From NCBI RefSeq assembly GCF_001514265.1, contig NZ_KQ948990.1, positions 134,320 to 198,319 on the forward strand: a DNA stretch of 64,000 bases, read 5' to 3'. The notes below the pieces were generated by a model. It was not told the origin of the DNA, ran no database searches, and worked only from the letters and a program-made list of their open reading frames with translations. The stretch is from Streptomyces resistomycificus. GTDB taxonomy: Bacteria; Actinomycetota; Actinomycetes; Streptomycetales; Streptomycetaceae. This document shows, one piece after another, positions 16,997 through 25,486 of the stretch (positions are counted from its first letter, which is position 1; each line of letters begins with the position of its first letter). The position numbers were made by a program, and so were the translations under genes.

Positions 16997-18460
16997 TCAG
17001 CGCAGGTGGGACGTGTCGTTGAGGAGCCGGACGCTGGCGTTGCCGTCCGCGTAGTAGGCCACCGCCGACAGGGAGGCCGCCGACAGTTCCATGCGGAACA
17101 GGGACTCGGGCGGGGCGCCGAGGGCGAGCCGTACGAACGTCTTGATCGGGGTGACGTGGGTGACCAGCAGGACCGTGCGGCCCGCGTACGCGGCGACCAG
17201 CCTGTCGCGGGTGGCGGCGATCCGGGTGGCGGTGGCCGCGAAGCTCTCGCCGCCGCCGGTGGGCTCGGCCTCCGGGTCGGCCAGCCACTTGGTCAGGTCG
17301 TCCGGGTGCCGCTCACGCACCTCGCCGAAGGTGAGCCCCTCCCAGGCGCCGAAGTCGGTCTCGCGCAGGCCGTCCTCGACGGTGACGTCGAGGCCCAGCC
17401 GGGCGGCGACGGCCGCGGCGGTCTCGCGGGTACGGGCGAGCGGCGAGGCGACGATGTGCTGGACGGTGCCGCGCCGTGCCAGGGCGGCCGCGACCCGCTG
17501 GGCCTGGTCCCGCCCGACGTCGGACAGGGACGGGTCGCTGCCGCCACTCCCCGAGAACCTCTTCTGCGGCGTCAACGGGGTCTCCCCGTGGCGCAGCAGC
17601 ACGAAGGTCGCGGGCGCCCCCATGTCGGCCGCCCCCCACCCCGGCGACGCCACGACCCGCGCGGCCCGCGCATCGGCGCCCCGCACGTCGGCGCCCCGCA
17701 CGTCGTCCTTGGCCCGCGCGGCGTCCTCGGTCTCCGCGACCCCGCCGCCCGACGGCTCCGCCGCACCGCGCCGGGAAGCACTGGCGGCGCCAGCCGCGTC
17801 GGCAGTGTTAGCCGCGTCGGCAGTAGAAGCCGCGCCGGCAGCGGAAGCCGCGTCGACGACGGCGGAAGCAGCAGCGGCAGCCGCGTCAGCGGCGGAACGT
17901 CCCCCCGCCAGAGCCGCCCGTGCCCGCGCCGCGCCCGCGGTCGCGTCTCCGGGCGGGCCGGACGGCTCGGGAGCCGCGGCGGCCACAGCTCGCGCGGCCG
18001 CCGTGTCCAGCTCGGCTGTCGACGCGGACGCCGACCACTGCTCCCCCCGCTTGCCCGCGTCCATCGCCTCGTTGGCGAGGCGGTCGGCGTGCTTGTTCCG
18101 CTCGCGGGGGATCCACTCGTAGGTGACCTGGGAGGACGGGAAGACGCGGGCCGCCTCCGACGCCAGCGGCTTCATGTCGGGGTGCTTGATCTTCCAGCGG
18201 CCCGACATCTGCTCGACGACGAGCTTGGAGTCCATACGGACGTGGACCCGGGCCGTGGGGTCGAGTTCGTGGGCGGCGCGCAGGCCCGCCACCAGCCCCC
18301 GGTACTCGGCCACGTTGTTCGTGGCGACACCGATGTACTCGGCCACCTCGACGAGGGTCTCCCCCGTCGCCGCGTCGATCACCACGGATCCGTAGCCAGC
18401 GGGCCCCGGGTTGCCCCGCGACCCGCCGTCTGCCTCGACGATGAACTCCCGCACGTCCAA
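16997..18460 (-). CDS. Bifunctional RNase HI / acid phosphatase
   Basis: 487 aa, a known actinobacterial fusion. Residues 1-135 are RNase HI: FIVEADGGSRGNPGPAGYGS (Asp), NNVAEYRGL (Glu), VRMDSKLVVEQM (Asp) and HADRLANEAMD (Asp) supply the catalytic acids that cut RNA in RNA-DNA hybrids. Residues about 285-487 are a histidine phosphatase: FVLLRHGETPLT (RHG motif), SPLARTRETA and LLVTHVTPIK. The phosphatase half resembles CobC/alpha-ribazole phosphatase. The middle (about 150-280) is a long Ala-rich low-complexity linker with many ADAA-type repeats, longer than needed. It lies downstream of the zinc-ribbon and Nif3 genes on the same strand, a conserved trio. Confidence 0.93.
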   Translation of the reverse strand: MDVREFIVEADGGSRGNPGPAGYGSVVIDAATGETLVEVAEYIGVATNNVAEYRGLVAGLRAAHELDPTARVHVRMDSKLVVEQMSGRWKIKHPDMKPLASEAARVFPSSQVTYEWIPRERNKHADRLANEAMDAGKRGEQWSASASTAELDTAAARAVAAAAPEPSGPPGDATAGAARARAALAGGRSAADAAAAAASAVVDAASAAGAASTADAANTADAAGAASASRRGAAEPSGGGVAETEDAARAKDDVRGADVRGADARAARVVASPGWGAADMGAPATFVLLRHGETPLTPQKRFSGSGGSDPSLSDVGRDQAQRVAAALARRGTVQHIVASPLARTRETAAAVAARLGLDVTVEDGLRETDFGAWEGLTFGEVRERHPDDLTKWLADPEAEPTGGGESFAATATRIAATRDRLVAAYAGRTVLLVTHVTPIKTFVRLALGAPPESLFRMELSAASLSAVAYYADGNASVRLLNDTSHLR

Positions 18461-18512
18461 AGCCCCTTAAGCCTTGAGCCCTACGCCTTTGAGCCCTCAG
18501 GCCCCTTGCCGA

Positions 18513-19256
18513 CTAGAGACCCGATTCGGACGTGCGCACCAGGATGCGACGGCAGTTCTCGCAGCGGACGACCGTGTCGGGCGCCGCCGCGCGGATCTCG
18601 TTGATGTCGGTGATCGCGAGCTCCTGGCGGCAGCCCTGGCAGGTCCGCTGGTACAGCTTGGCCGCGCCGATGCCACCCTGCTGCTCGCGCAGCTTGTCGT
18701 ACAGCTTGAGCAGGTCGGCGGGGACGGAGGCCGCGATGACCTCGCGCTCCTTGGTCACGGCGGCCACCTCGCCGTCGATCTCCTCGGTGGCGGCGTCGCG
18801 GCGCGCGGTCGCGTCGTCGATCTTCGCCTGGACGGACGAGACCCGCTCGCTGAGCTCGGCCACCCGCTCCTGCACGGACTCGATGCGCTCCATGACCTCA
18901 AGGACGATGTCCTCGAGGTCGCCCTGCCGCTTGGCGAGGGAGGCGATCTCGCGCTGGAGGTTCTCCAGGTCCTTCGGGGAGGTGACCGCGCCGGAGTCCA
19001 GGCGCTGCTGGTCACGGACGGAGCGCTGGCGCACCTGGTCCACGTCCTGCTCGGCCTTGGTCTGCTCGCGGATGGTGTCGCTCTCCTCGGTCTGCGCGGC
19101 GACGAGGAGGTCGCGCAGCTGGGTGAGGTCCCGGGTCAGCGACTCGATCTCGGCGTGCTCGGGCAGCGACCTGCGCCGGTGCGCGAGCTGCTGGAGGCGC
19201 ACGTCGAGGTTCTGTACGTCGAGAAGGCGGATCTGGTCGGCGGGCGCGGCGTTCAG
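18513..19256 (-). CDS. Coiled-coil protein with C-terminal C4 zinc ribbon
   Basis: About 247 aa. Residues roughly 15-190 are heptad-rich coiled coil (RLQQLAHRRRSLPEHAEIES, DLENLQREIASLAKRQGDLE). The C-terminus is a zinc ribbon with two CxxC pairs: CQGCRQEL and CENCRRIL. I place the start at CTG 19256, where the Nif3 stop overlaps (AACTGAAC), because it adds the sequence LNAAPADQIRLLDVQNLDVR, which continues the coiled-coil pattern. The nearest conventional start is GTG 19202. Coupled to the Nif3 gene upstream and to the RNase H/phosphatase gene 52 bp downstream. Function unknown; nucleic-acid binding is possible. Confidence 0.85.
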   Translation of the reverse strand: MNAAPADQIRLLDVQNLDVRLQQLAHRRRSLPEHAEIESLTRDLTQLRDLLVAAQTEESDTIREQTKAEQDVDQVRQRSVRDQQRLDSGAVTSPKDLENLQREIASLAKRQGDLEDIVLEVMERIESVQERVAELSERVSSVQAKIDDATARRDAATEEIDGEVAAVTKEREVIAASVPADLLKLYDKLREQQGGIGAAKLYQRTCQGCRQELAITDINEIRAAAPDTVVRCENCRRILVRTSESGL

Positions 19257-20110
19257 TTGGGGGCTCCCAGTGGGTCAGAGGTGGGCGTGGACGCCGCGTG
19301 GGCGGTCCAGGGGTCGGTGACCGTCTTCGAGACGTGGACCCGAAGGCCCCATCCCTTGCGGTCGGAGATCTCGTCGAGCTGGGCGGCGGCCAGCTCGCAC
19401 CAGGGCCATTCGGTGGCCCAGTGCGCCGCGTCGAGCAGCGCGAGAGGACTGTGGGCGCGGGCTTCGGAGGCCGGGTGGTGGCGCAGGTCCGCGGTGAGGA
19501 AGGCGTCGACGCCGGCCGCGCGGACCTGGTCGAAGAGGCTGTCGCCGGAGCCTCCGCTCACGGCGACCGTGCGGACCACGGCCTCGGGGTCGCCCGCCAC
19601 CCGGATGCCCTGCGCGGTCGCGGGCAGGCGTTCGGCGGCGCGGGCGGCGAGTTCACGGACGGTCAGCGGGTGGTCGAGCTCGCAGATCCGGCCCAGGCCA
19701 CGGTGGCCGTCGGGATCGGTCGGGTCCGGCACCAGGGGGCGTACGACCCGCAGGTCGAGCGCTCCGGCCAGGGCGTCGGACACGCCGGGGTCCGCGGTGT
19801 CCGCGTTGGTGTGGGCGACGTGCAGCGCGATGTCGTGCTTGATGAGGGTGTGCACCACGCGGCCCTTGAAGGTGGAGGCCGCGACCGTCGTCGTACCGCG
19901 CAGATAGAGGGGGTGGTGGGTGACCAGCAGGCCGGCGCCCAGCTTCACCGCCTCGTCGACGATCTCCTGGACCGGGTCGACGGCGAACAGGACCCGGGAG
20001 ACCTCCTGGTCGGGTTCGCCCACGACGGTGCCGACCGCGTCCCAGGACTCGGCCCGCTCGGCGGGCCACAGGCTCTCCAGCGCGGCGATGACTTCAGACA
20101 GACGGGGCAC
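19253..20110 (-). CDS. Nif3-like dinuclear metal center protein
   Basis: 285 aa of the Nif3/YbgI family. Metal ligands are visible in LLVTHHPLYLRGT (His-His) and, in the C-terminal part, in AFLTADLRHHPASEA and LDAAHWATEW. The N-terminus SEVIAALESLWPAERAESWD-type opening and the central HVAHTNADTADPGVSDAL are typical. Members are hexameric, with a role proposed in metal or GTP-cyclohydrolase-like chemistry but not settled. ATG start at 20110. Its stop overlaps the proposed CTG start of the zinc-ribbon gene. Confidence 0.92.
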   Translation of the reverse strand: MPRLSEVIAALESLWPAERAESWDAVGTVVGEPDQEVSRVLFAVDPVQEIVDEAVKLGAGLLVTHHPLYLRGTTTVAASTFKGRVVHTLIKHDIALHVAHTNADTADPGVSDALAGALDLRVVRPLVPDPTDPDGHRGLGRICELDHPLTVRELAARAAERLPATAQGIRVAGDPEAVVRTVAVSGGSGDSLFDQVRAAGVDAFLTADLRHHPASEARAHSPLALLDAAHWATEWPWCELAAAQLDEISDRKGWGLRVHVSKTVTDPWTAHAASTPTSDPLGAPN

Positions 20111-20308
20111 GGGGAAAGGCTACCTGGCTGTTCTCCCCCGCTGAACCGGCGACCGGACCCGGACACGGCAGGTGGTCCCGCTCAGCACAGTCGCCCCGGC
20201 TTCCTCAGGCGAATCGTTCCTGGGCCACACCTTTGTGTGAAGTCGACGCTTGCCGGTCCCACGTCCGTGCGTACGAAAACTAGCTTCGTCGCCGGAGGTG
20301 ACCAGACG

Positions 20309-21709
20309 ATGACGGCCTGTGCGATCGAGCCCGCGTCGGACGGCGTGGAGGGTGACGGCGCGGACGGTGACGACGCGGACGGCGCCGCCCGGCCGGAGTG
20401 CACCATCACGGCGGACGGCGCCTACGCGGCCCGGCTCACGCTGGACGGCGACTCCTGGTTCCCGGAGCGCTGGACGCTGGACGGCCCGGAACCGTACGCG
20501 GTGCCGCTGCCCGGCAACCAGCCGGAGGAGCCCGGCACCGAGGTGCAGCCGATGGGCGACGGACGGGTCCTCATCCGGCGCCTCGCGGACGGACGGCACA
20601 ACTTCTCGCTCCTCTACCCCACCGGACCCGGCACCGGCGAACTCCCGCTGGGCGCGGTCGAGTGCCCGGACCGGGGCACCCGGCTGCGGCTGCTGCCGCC
20701 GGCGCCGGGCGGCGAGAAGGCGTACGCCCTCGCCGTGGGCCGGCACTCCAGCACGGTGTGGCTGGTGGCGGGCGGCGCCTTCGGCCCCGAGCACATCGCG
20801 GAGATCCCGGGACGCTGCTCGGGCGGGGCGTGGCTGGACCGCACGGGGCGGATGCTGGCGCTGGACCGGAAGGCCGGCGGCCGGACCAAGGCCGTCGTGG
20901 TCGACCTGGAGCGGGGTGGCGAGGTCTCGCCGCTGCTGCAGATCGCGGCGGACAGCGACGACCGGCTGCTGCTCGCCGACCCGGACAGCGGGTTGCTGCT
21001 GATCCGCTCGGACGCGCCGTCGCCGGGGCAGGGCCGGCTGGGCTGGGGGGTCGTCGGCAGCACTCTGCCGGTGCGGTTTCCGGAGAGCCTGCGGGTGCCG
21101 GGCTGCGCGGTCACGCCGTTCGCCATCCAGCCGGGCCAGGTGCTGACGCCGGAGAGCTGCGCGGTGGCCCTGCGGGTGGACGGGCCGGTCGCCAGCTGGG
21201 TCGGGGTGTGGCGGCCCGCGCAACGCCGGATGCACCACCTCCCGGCGCCCGAGGGGTGGCTGGCGGGCGCCGGGCTGTGGACCGGGGACGGTGTGCTGCA
21301 CCTCCCGTACGCGACGGCCGGTGCGCCGTGCGGGCTGGCCCGGGTGGCGGCACCGTCGGGGGACGCGGAGGGCGCGGGGGGCGCGGGGGATGCGGGGGAT
21401 GCGGGGAATGCGGGGGGCGCGGGGAAGGCGGGGGGCTCGGGTGAGGCCGGGGGCACGGGGGCCATGGGGAGAGCGGGGGGCTCGGAGGCCATGGGGGGCG
21501 CGGCGGGCTCGGGGAGCGCGGGGTGCTCGAAGGGCGCGGGGGGCGCGGGGATGGAGGGTCCGGTCCGGGACGGTACGGCTTCGCGGGCGGTGTCGGGGGA
21601 CGGTGTCCCGGCGTCCGGTGAGCCGCCGGAACCGGACCCTCCGGGACCGGTCGCGTGGCGCCCTGTGCCGCTTCAGGAAGCTCCGTTGGGGCGTCTTGTA
21701 ACGAAGTAG
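20309..21709 (+). CDS. Hypothetical protein with Gly/Ala-rich repeat near C-terminus
   Basis: 466 aa, ATG at 20309 with GGAGGTG about 10 nt upstream. The first 350 residues look beta-rich, with recurring motifs (GDSWFPERWTLDGPEPYAVP, VWLVAGGAFGPEHIAEIPGR, VASWVGVWRPAQRRMHHLPA) resembling a WD or propeller-like fold. No enzymatic motif or signal peptide is seen. Residues about 355-420 are a low-complexity GAGGAGDAGDAGNAGG-type tract with some Met, Ser and Cys, and the last 45 residues are Pro-rich. The tract varies in a way that suggests repeat expansion. It is divergent from the Nif3 gene, 198 bp apart. Function unknown. Confidence 0.75.
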   Translation: MTACAIEPASDGVEGDGADGDDADGAARPECTITADGAYAARLTLDGDSWFPERWTLDGPEPYAVPLPGNQPEEPGTEVQPMGDGRVLIRRLADGRHNFSLLYPTGPGTGELPLGAVECPDRGTRLRLLPPAPGGEKAYALAVGRHSSTVWLVAGGAFGPEHIAEIPGRCSGGAWLDRTGRMLALDRKAGGRTKAVVVDLERGGEVSPLLQIAADSDDRLLLADPDSGLLLIRSDAPSPGQGRLGWGVVGSTLPVRFPESLRVPGCAVTPFAIQPGQVLTPESCAVALRVDGPVASWVGVWRPAQRRMHHLPAPEGWLAGAGLWTGDGVLHLPYATAGAPCGLARVAAPSGDAEGAGGAGDAGDAGNAGGAGKAGGSGEAGGTGAMGRAGGSEAMGGAAGSGSAGCSKGAGGAGMEGPVRDGTASRAVSGDGVPASGEPPEPDPPGPVAWRPVPLQEAPLGRLVTK

Positions 21710-21806
21710 TGCCGGTTGGCGTGGCCGCCTGGATCCGGGCCCCGGACCGCCGGTTAAACTCGCCCGGCTGTTCAGAAAGATCATGTTGACGGGGTGAGAT
21801 ATTCCG

Positions 21807-21959
21807 ATGAGCGACGCCAGCACGAACCAGCAGACTGCCGACGTCCAGGAGCCCACCGGCCAGGGCCGGCACCGGGGTCCGGTCGCGGTGCAGGACGGTG
21901 AGACGGCCCCCCGCGGCCGTCACCGCAAGCCGGTCGAGCAGACCGAGCACGCGGCCTGA
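21807..21959 (+). CDS. 50-aa conserved-looking basic peptide (GRHR motifs)
   Basis: Too short for most ORF callers. ATG 21807, ending TGA 21959, peptide beginning MSDASTNQQTADVQEPTGQG and containing two related blocks, GRHRGPVAVQDGE and GRHRKPVEQTEH. The C-terminal half is basic. A G-rich ribosome site (GGGGTGAG) lies about 11 nt upstream. A strong hairpin follows at 21989-22018, which supports it being a real monocistronic gene. No function known to me. It could be a nucleic-acid-binding microprotein because of the repeated Arg-His-Arg. Confidence 0.65.
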   Translation: MSDASTNQQTADVQEPTGQGRHRGPVAVQDGETAPRGRHRKPVEQTEHAA

Positions 21960-21988
21960 CGCAGCCTCAGGCAGTCGTTTTTCCACGA

Positions 21989-22018
21989 GGTCCCCGGCAT
22001 CGACGGATGCCGGGGACC
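21989..22018. terminator. Strong hairpin terminator
   Basis: A 13-bp perfect stem: ggtccccggcatc (21989-22001) pairs with gatgccggggacc (22006-22018) over a 4-nt loop. It is 29 nt after the 50-aa gene. The preceding gttttt run at about 21977-21982 would act as a T-tract for transcription from the opposite side. Confidence 0.88.
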
Positions 22019-22106
22019 GTCGCGTTGTGGCCCGGTCCCGGAGACGGCCACCGACCGCGGCAGCGTTGCCCGGCGTCGCCGCCGCAGCAGTCACCTCAGC
22101 CGCTGC

Positions 22107-22270
22107 CGGGCGGGTAATGCGTCAGGCGCGCCACAACCCCAGCACCTCCCCCGCCGCGAACAGCAGCCTCCGCCGCTGCCGCAGCCGCAGCCGGGCGGGT
22201 AATGCGTCAGGCGCGCCACAACCCCAGCACCTCCCCCGCCGCGAACAGCAGCCTCCGCCGCTGCCGCAGC
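22107..22270. repeat. Two tandem extra copies of the SDR gene 3' end
   Basis: The unit begins cgggcgggtaatgcgtcagg and runs 85 bp (22107-22191), then again 79 bp (22192-22270). The third occurrence at 22271 runs into the true 3' end of the SDR gene (stop at 22286). The two copies differ only by a 6-bp gcagcc block. They reproduce the last roughly 15 codons, stop and trailing sequence of the SDR gene. This accounts for most of the 21960-22285 gap. Confidence 0.9.
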
Positions 22271-22285
22271 CGGGCGGGTACTGCG

Positions 22286-23224
22286 TCAGGCGCGTCGCAG
22301 CCCCAGCACCTCCGCCGCCGCGAACGTCTCTCCCTCGGGCCGCCCCGCGTAGTGCGCGGTGAGCAGCGCGTCCAGTTCGTCGTAGCTGAACGTGTCCTGC
22401 TTGCTGTCGAACTGCGCCTGAATCCGCGGCCGTTCGACGATCGCCACCATGCCGCCGTGCACGACGAGCAGCTGGCCGTTGACCCGTGCGGCGGCCGGCG
22501 AGGCCAAGTAGCCGACGAGGGGGGCGACATGCTCGGGGGCGAGCGGGTCGAGACCGTCGGCGGGCCGCTCGAACCCGGCGAAGACGTCCTCGGTCATCCG
22601 GGTGCGGGCGCGCGGACAGACGGCGTTGGCGGTCACCCCGTACTTGGCGAGCGCGAGGGCGGTGGAGGTAGTGAGCCCGACGATCCCGCCCTTGGCCGCC
22701 GCGTAGTTGGGCTGCCCCGCCGATCCCGCGAGGAACGCCTCCGACGAGGTGTTCACGATCCGCCCGTACACCGGACCACCGACCGCCTTGGACCGCTCGC
22801 GCCAGTGCGCGGCCGCGAAGCGGGTGGTGTTGAAGTGGCCCTTGAGGTGTACACGGATGACCGCGTCCCACTCCTCCTCCGTCATGGAGAAGACCATGCG
22901 GTCGCGCAGGATGCCCGCGTTGTTGACCAGGACGTCCAGCTTGCCGAACTCGGCGACCGCCGACTCGACCAGTTCGCGGGCCGCCTGGAAGTCCGCCACG
23001 TCCCCGGTGTGGGCGAGTGCTCTTCCGCCGGCCGTACGGATCTCGGCGGCGACCTGTTCGGCGGGGGCGGCGGAGGCCTCGCCCGAGCCGTCCCGGCCGG
23101 GCTGCCCGTAGTCGTTGACCACGACGGCCGCGCCGAGTCGGGCCAGTTCCAGCGCCTCGGCCCGGCCCAGGCCCCGGCCGGCTCCGGTGACGATCGCGCA
23201 GAGTCCCTCCAGTGGCAGTGCCAT
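22286..23224 (-). CDS. SDR family (3R)-hydroxyacyl-CoA dehydrogenase-like (MFE-2 type)
   Basis: 312 aa. Classical short-chain dehydrogenase: nucleotide-binding VTGAGRGLG (12-20), NNAG at 101-104, Ser160/161, Tyr174 and Lys178 of the YxxxK motif. The longer insertion after VVVNDYGQPGRDGSGEAS and the segments LVNNAGILRDRMVFSM, WDAVIRVHLKGHFN and NAVCPRARTRMTEDVF are characteristic of the dehydrogenase half of peroxisomal multifunctional enzyme 2/17-beta-HSD4 and of mycobacterial Hsd4A. It would oxidise a 3R-hydroxyacyl-CoA with NAD. It is the last gene of a three-gene operon (8 bp after the alcohol dehydrogenase), with a MaoC hydratase first. A KstR-like box precedes the operon. Confidence 0.88.
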   Translation of the reverse strand: MALPLEGLCAIVTGAGRGLGRAEALELARLGAAVVVNDYGQPGRDGSGEASAAPAEQVAAEIRTAGGRALAHTGDVADFQAARELVESAVAEFGKLDVLVNNAGILRDRMVFSMTEEEWDAVIRVHLKGHFNTTRFAAAHWRERSKAVGGPVYGRIVNTSSEAFLAGSAGQPNYAAAKGGIVGLTTSTALALAKYGVTANAVCPRARTRMTEDVFAGFERPADGLDPLAPEHVAPLVGYLASPAAARVNGQLLVVHGGMVAIVERPRIQAQFDSKQDTFSYDELDALLTAHYAGRPEGETFAAAEVLGLRRA

Positions 23225-23232
23225 GCCCGCCC

Positions 23233-24309
23233 TCAGATCTCGACGCAGGTACGAAGGGCGGCCCCCGTGCGCATCTGGTCGAGCGCCTCGTTGATCTCGC
23301 TCAACGGCACCCGGTGGGTGATCAGGCCGTCCAGGTCGACGCGGCCGGCCCGCCACAGGGCGATCGTCCGCTCGTAGGAACGCAGGACGTCTCCACCGCC
23401 GTACATCGACGGCAGGATCCGCTTCTCGTCGAAGAACAGCTCGAACATGTTGAGCTGGAGGAAGTCGTCCATGGCGCCCGCGCCGACGACGACCAGGGTG
23501 CCGCCGCGACGGGTGGTGTCGTACGCCGTCCGGGCGGTGGCCGACCTGCCGACGACCTCGAAGACGTAGTCGAAGCCCTCGCCACCGGTGACCTGCTGCT
23601 TGACGTCGGCGAGTTCGTCGGGTGAGACGGCCCTGGTCGCGCCGAACGTGAGCGCCGCCTCGCGCCGGGAGGCGACCGGGTCGACGGCGACGATCTCGGC
23701 GGCGCCGCGCAGCCGCGCGCCCTGGATCGCGGAGACGCCCACGCCCCCGCATCCGATGACCGCGACCGACGAACCCGCCTCCACGTCCGCGGTGTTGAGT
23801 GCCGCGCCCAGCCCCGTGGTCACCCCGCAGCCGATCAGGGCGGCGATGTCGAAGGGCACGTCGTCGGGTATCGGCACCGCGCAGCCCGCGTCGACCACGA
23901 CCTCCTCGGTGAAGGTGCCGGTGCCGGCGAAGCCGAAGACGTCGCCGCCGGGCCGCCGGAAGTTGGGGGTGCCCGCGTTCATGAAGCCGGCCAGGCACAG
24001 TTCGGTCTGGCCGCGCCTGCAGGCGGGGCAGACACCGCAGGCGGGCAGCCAGCACACGACGACCCGGTCGCCGGGCTTCAGGTGGCCGACTCCGTCCCCG
24101 ACCTCCAGGATCTCGCCGGCGCCCTCGTGTCCGGGGACGAACGGCGCCGGCTGGGGCAGCACACCGGCCATCGCGGACAGGTCGGAGTGGCACAGCCCGG
24201 TGGCCCGCACCCGGATCCGCACCTTGCCGGGGCCGAAGCCCACCGCCTCGACGTCGTCGAGGACCTCCAGCTTGTCCTGGCCGATCTCGTGCAGTACGGC
24301 TGCGCGCAT
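23233..24309 (-). CDS. Zn-dependent alcohol dehydrogenase (MDR family)
   Basis: 358 aa. Medium-chain dehydrogenase with catalytic zinc ligands Cys40 (GLCHSDL), His61 and Glu62 (PGHEGAG), and a structural zinc lobe with Cys91, Cys94, Cys97 and Cys105 (CGVCPACRRGQTELC). The NAD fold carries VAVIGCGGVGVSA near 183-195, and Asp in VAVDPV suggests NAD rather than NADP. The length and the GCGVTTGLGAALNT segment match class III-like, long-chain or terpenoid-type alcohol dehydrogenases. In the operon it sits between MaoC hydratase and SDR, so an alcohol of a steroid or isoprenoid side chain is a reasonable but unproven substrate. ATG 24309. Confidence 0.9.
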   Translation of the reverse strand: MRAAVLHEIGQDKLEVLDDVEAVGFGPGKVRIRVRATGLCHSDLSAMAGVLPQPAPFVPGHEGAGEILEVGDGVGHLKPGDRVVVCWLPACGVCPACRRGQTELCLAGFMNAGTPNFRRPGGDVFGFAGTGTFTEEVVVDAGCAVPIPDDVPFDIAALIGCGVTTGLGAALNTADVEAGSSVAVIGCGGVGVSAIQGARLRGAAEIVAVDPVASRREAALTFGATRAVSPDELADVKQQVTGGEGFDYVFEVVGRSATARTAYDTTRRGGTLVVVGAGAMDDFLQLNMFELFFDEKRILPSMYGGGDVLRSYERTIALWRAGRVDLDGLITHRVPLSEINEALDQMRTGAALRTCVEI

Positions 24310-24339
24310 GGTGCGGCTCCCCTCGGGCGACGGTCTGAC

Positions 24340-25215
24340 TCAGGTGTGTTCGACGATGGTGTCGGCGAGAACGGGCGCGTCCTCCCGTTCGACGGCGCTC
24401 ACGGCCACCCGCACGCCGTCGTCGCGCCGCCACATGCGGATCCGCAGGGTCTCCCCCGGGTAGACGACCCCGGCGAACCGGGTGCCGTACGACCGCACCC
24501 GGGTCACGTCCCCGCCGAGCAGCGTGTCGACGACCGCCTTGAGGGTCATCCCGTACGTGCACAGTCCGTGCAGGATGGGCCGCTCGAACCCGGCGACCTT
24601 GGCGAACTCCGGGTCGGCGTGCAGCGGGTTCCAGTCTCCGGAGAGACGGTAGAGAAGGGCCTGGTCCTCGCGGACCGGCCGTTCGACGACCCTGTCCGGC
24701 TCCCCGGCGGGCGGTTCGAGGCGCGCGGACGGGCCCCGGTCGCCGCCCCAGCCGCCTTCCCCTCGTACGAAGATCTGGGCGTCGTTGGTCCACAGCGGGC
24801 CGCCGGCGTCGGCGACCTCGGTCCGCATGACCAGCACGGCCGCCTTGCCCTTGTCGTACACGGCGGCGATGCGCGAGGTCGCGGTGGCGGTGCCCTCGGT
24901 CGGGAGCGGGCGGTGGATCTCCAGCTTCTGGCCGCCGTGCAGCACCCGGGCCAGGTCGACCTCGACGCCGGGCATCGACAGACCGCTGATCACCCCGGGC
25001 GAACCAGCGCCCGCGACGGTGGCGAAGCTGGGCAGGACGTGCAGCCGGGACTCCAGGGTGTAGCGCAGTTCGTCGGGGTCGGTGGCGGGCGATTCCTTGT
25101 CGGGACGCGCTCCGGCGCCGATGCCGAGGTGGTAGAGCTGCACGTCCTTCGAGGTCCAGGCGATCTCACCGGTACGGGGCTCGGCGGCCAGTGCCTCGGC
25201 TGCGTCGATGGGCAT
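24340..25215 (-). CDS. MaoC-family (R)-enoyl-CoA hydratase 2 type
   Basis: 291 aa with two hot-dog folds. The C-terminal one holds the hydratase-2 signature LSGDWNPLHADPEFAK with catalytic Asp194 and His199, then FERPILHGLCTYG. The N-terminal fold is degenerate, as in the hydratase half of peroxisomal MFE-2 and mycobacterial Hsd4B (YLLGIGAG-like start here reads YHLGIGAGARP, then LPSFATVAG). It would hydrate a trans-2-enoyl-CoA to the 3R-hydroxyacyl-CoA that the downstream SDR oxidises. First gene of the operon; ATG 25215, with a KstR-type box 77 bp upstream. Confidence 0.9.
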   Translation of the reverse strand: MPIDAAEALAAEPRTGEIAWTSKDVQLYHLGIGAGARPDKESPATDPDELRYTLESRLHVLPSFATVAGAGSPGVISGLSMPGVEVDLARVLHGGQKLEIHRPLPTEGTATATSRIAAVYDKGKAAVLVMRTEVADAGGPLWTNDAQIFVRGEGGWGGDRGPSARLEPPAGEPDRVVERPVREDQALLYRLSGDWNPLHADPEFAKVAGFERPILHGLCTYGMTLKAVVDTLLGGDVTRVRSYGTRFAGVVYPGETLRIRMWRRDDGVRVAVSAVEREDAPVLADTIVEHT

Positions 25216-25291
25216 GGGGCTCCTGAGGGTTCAGAGACCTCGGTACGGCCGTCCGCACCGTCGGCCGCACCGAGGTCGACACGGGCCGATC

Positions 25292-25305
25292 TAGAACGCG
25301 TTCCA
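25292..25305. promoter_or_regulatory. KstR-type operator before the MaoC operon
   Basis: TAGAACGCGTTCCA fits TNNAACNNGTTNNA, the box described for the mycobacterial cholesterol regulator KstR, at every fixed position. It is a near palindrome. It lies 77 bp upstream of the MaoC start codon. The remainder of the 25216-25486 gap shows nothing else. Confidence 0.7.
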
Positions 25306-25486
25306 GTCCGGCGCCCTCTGTATAGCCCAGCCCTCCGCAGTTGTGAAGGCTCCTGACGGGGTGTCAGCATCGAGGGTCATCGGCTGCGTCCCCGCTCGCC
25401 AGACCTCGGCGAGAACACCCGTGACCTTCGTCCTGCCCCGGTCCGGAAACCGCATCCGTGGGGTTCCGCGCCGTCCGGAAGGCCGC

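Noticed and set aside
22286..24793. An 835-codon minus-strand frame spanning SDR and alcohol dehydrogenase.
   Set aside because: Only 22286-23224 has SDR homology; the remainder is a shadow of the alcohol dehydrogenase and MaoC genes in a different frame.
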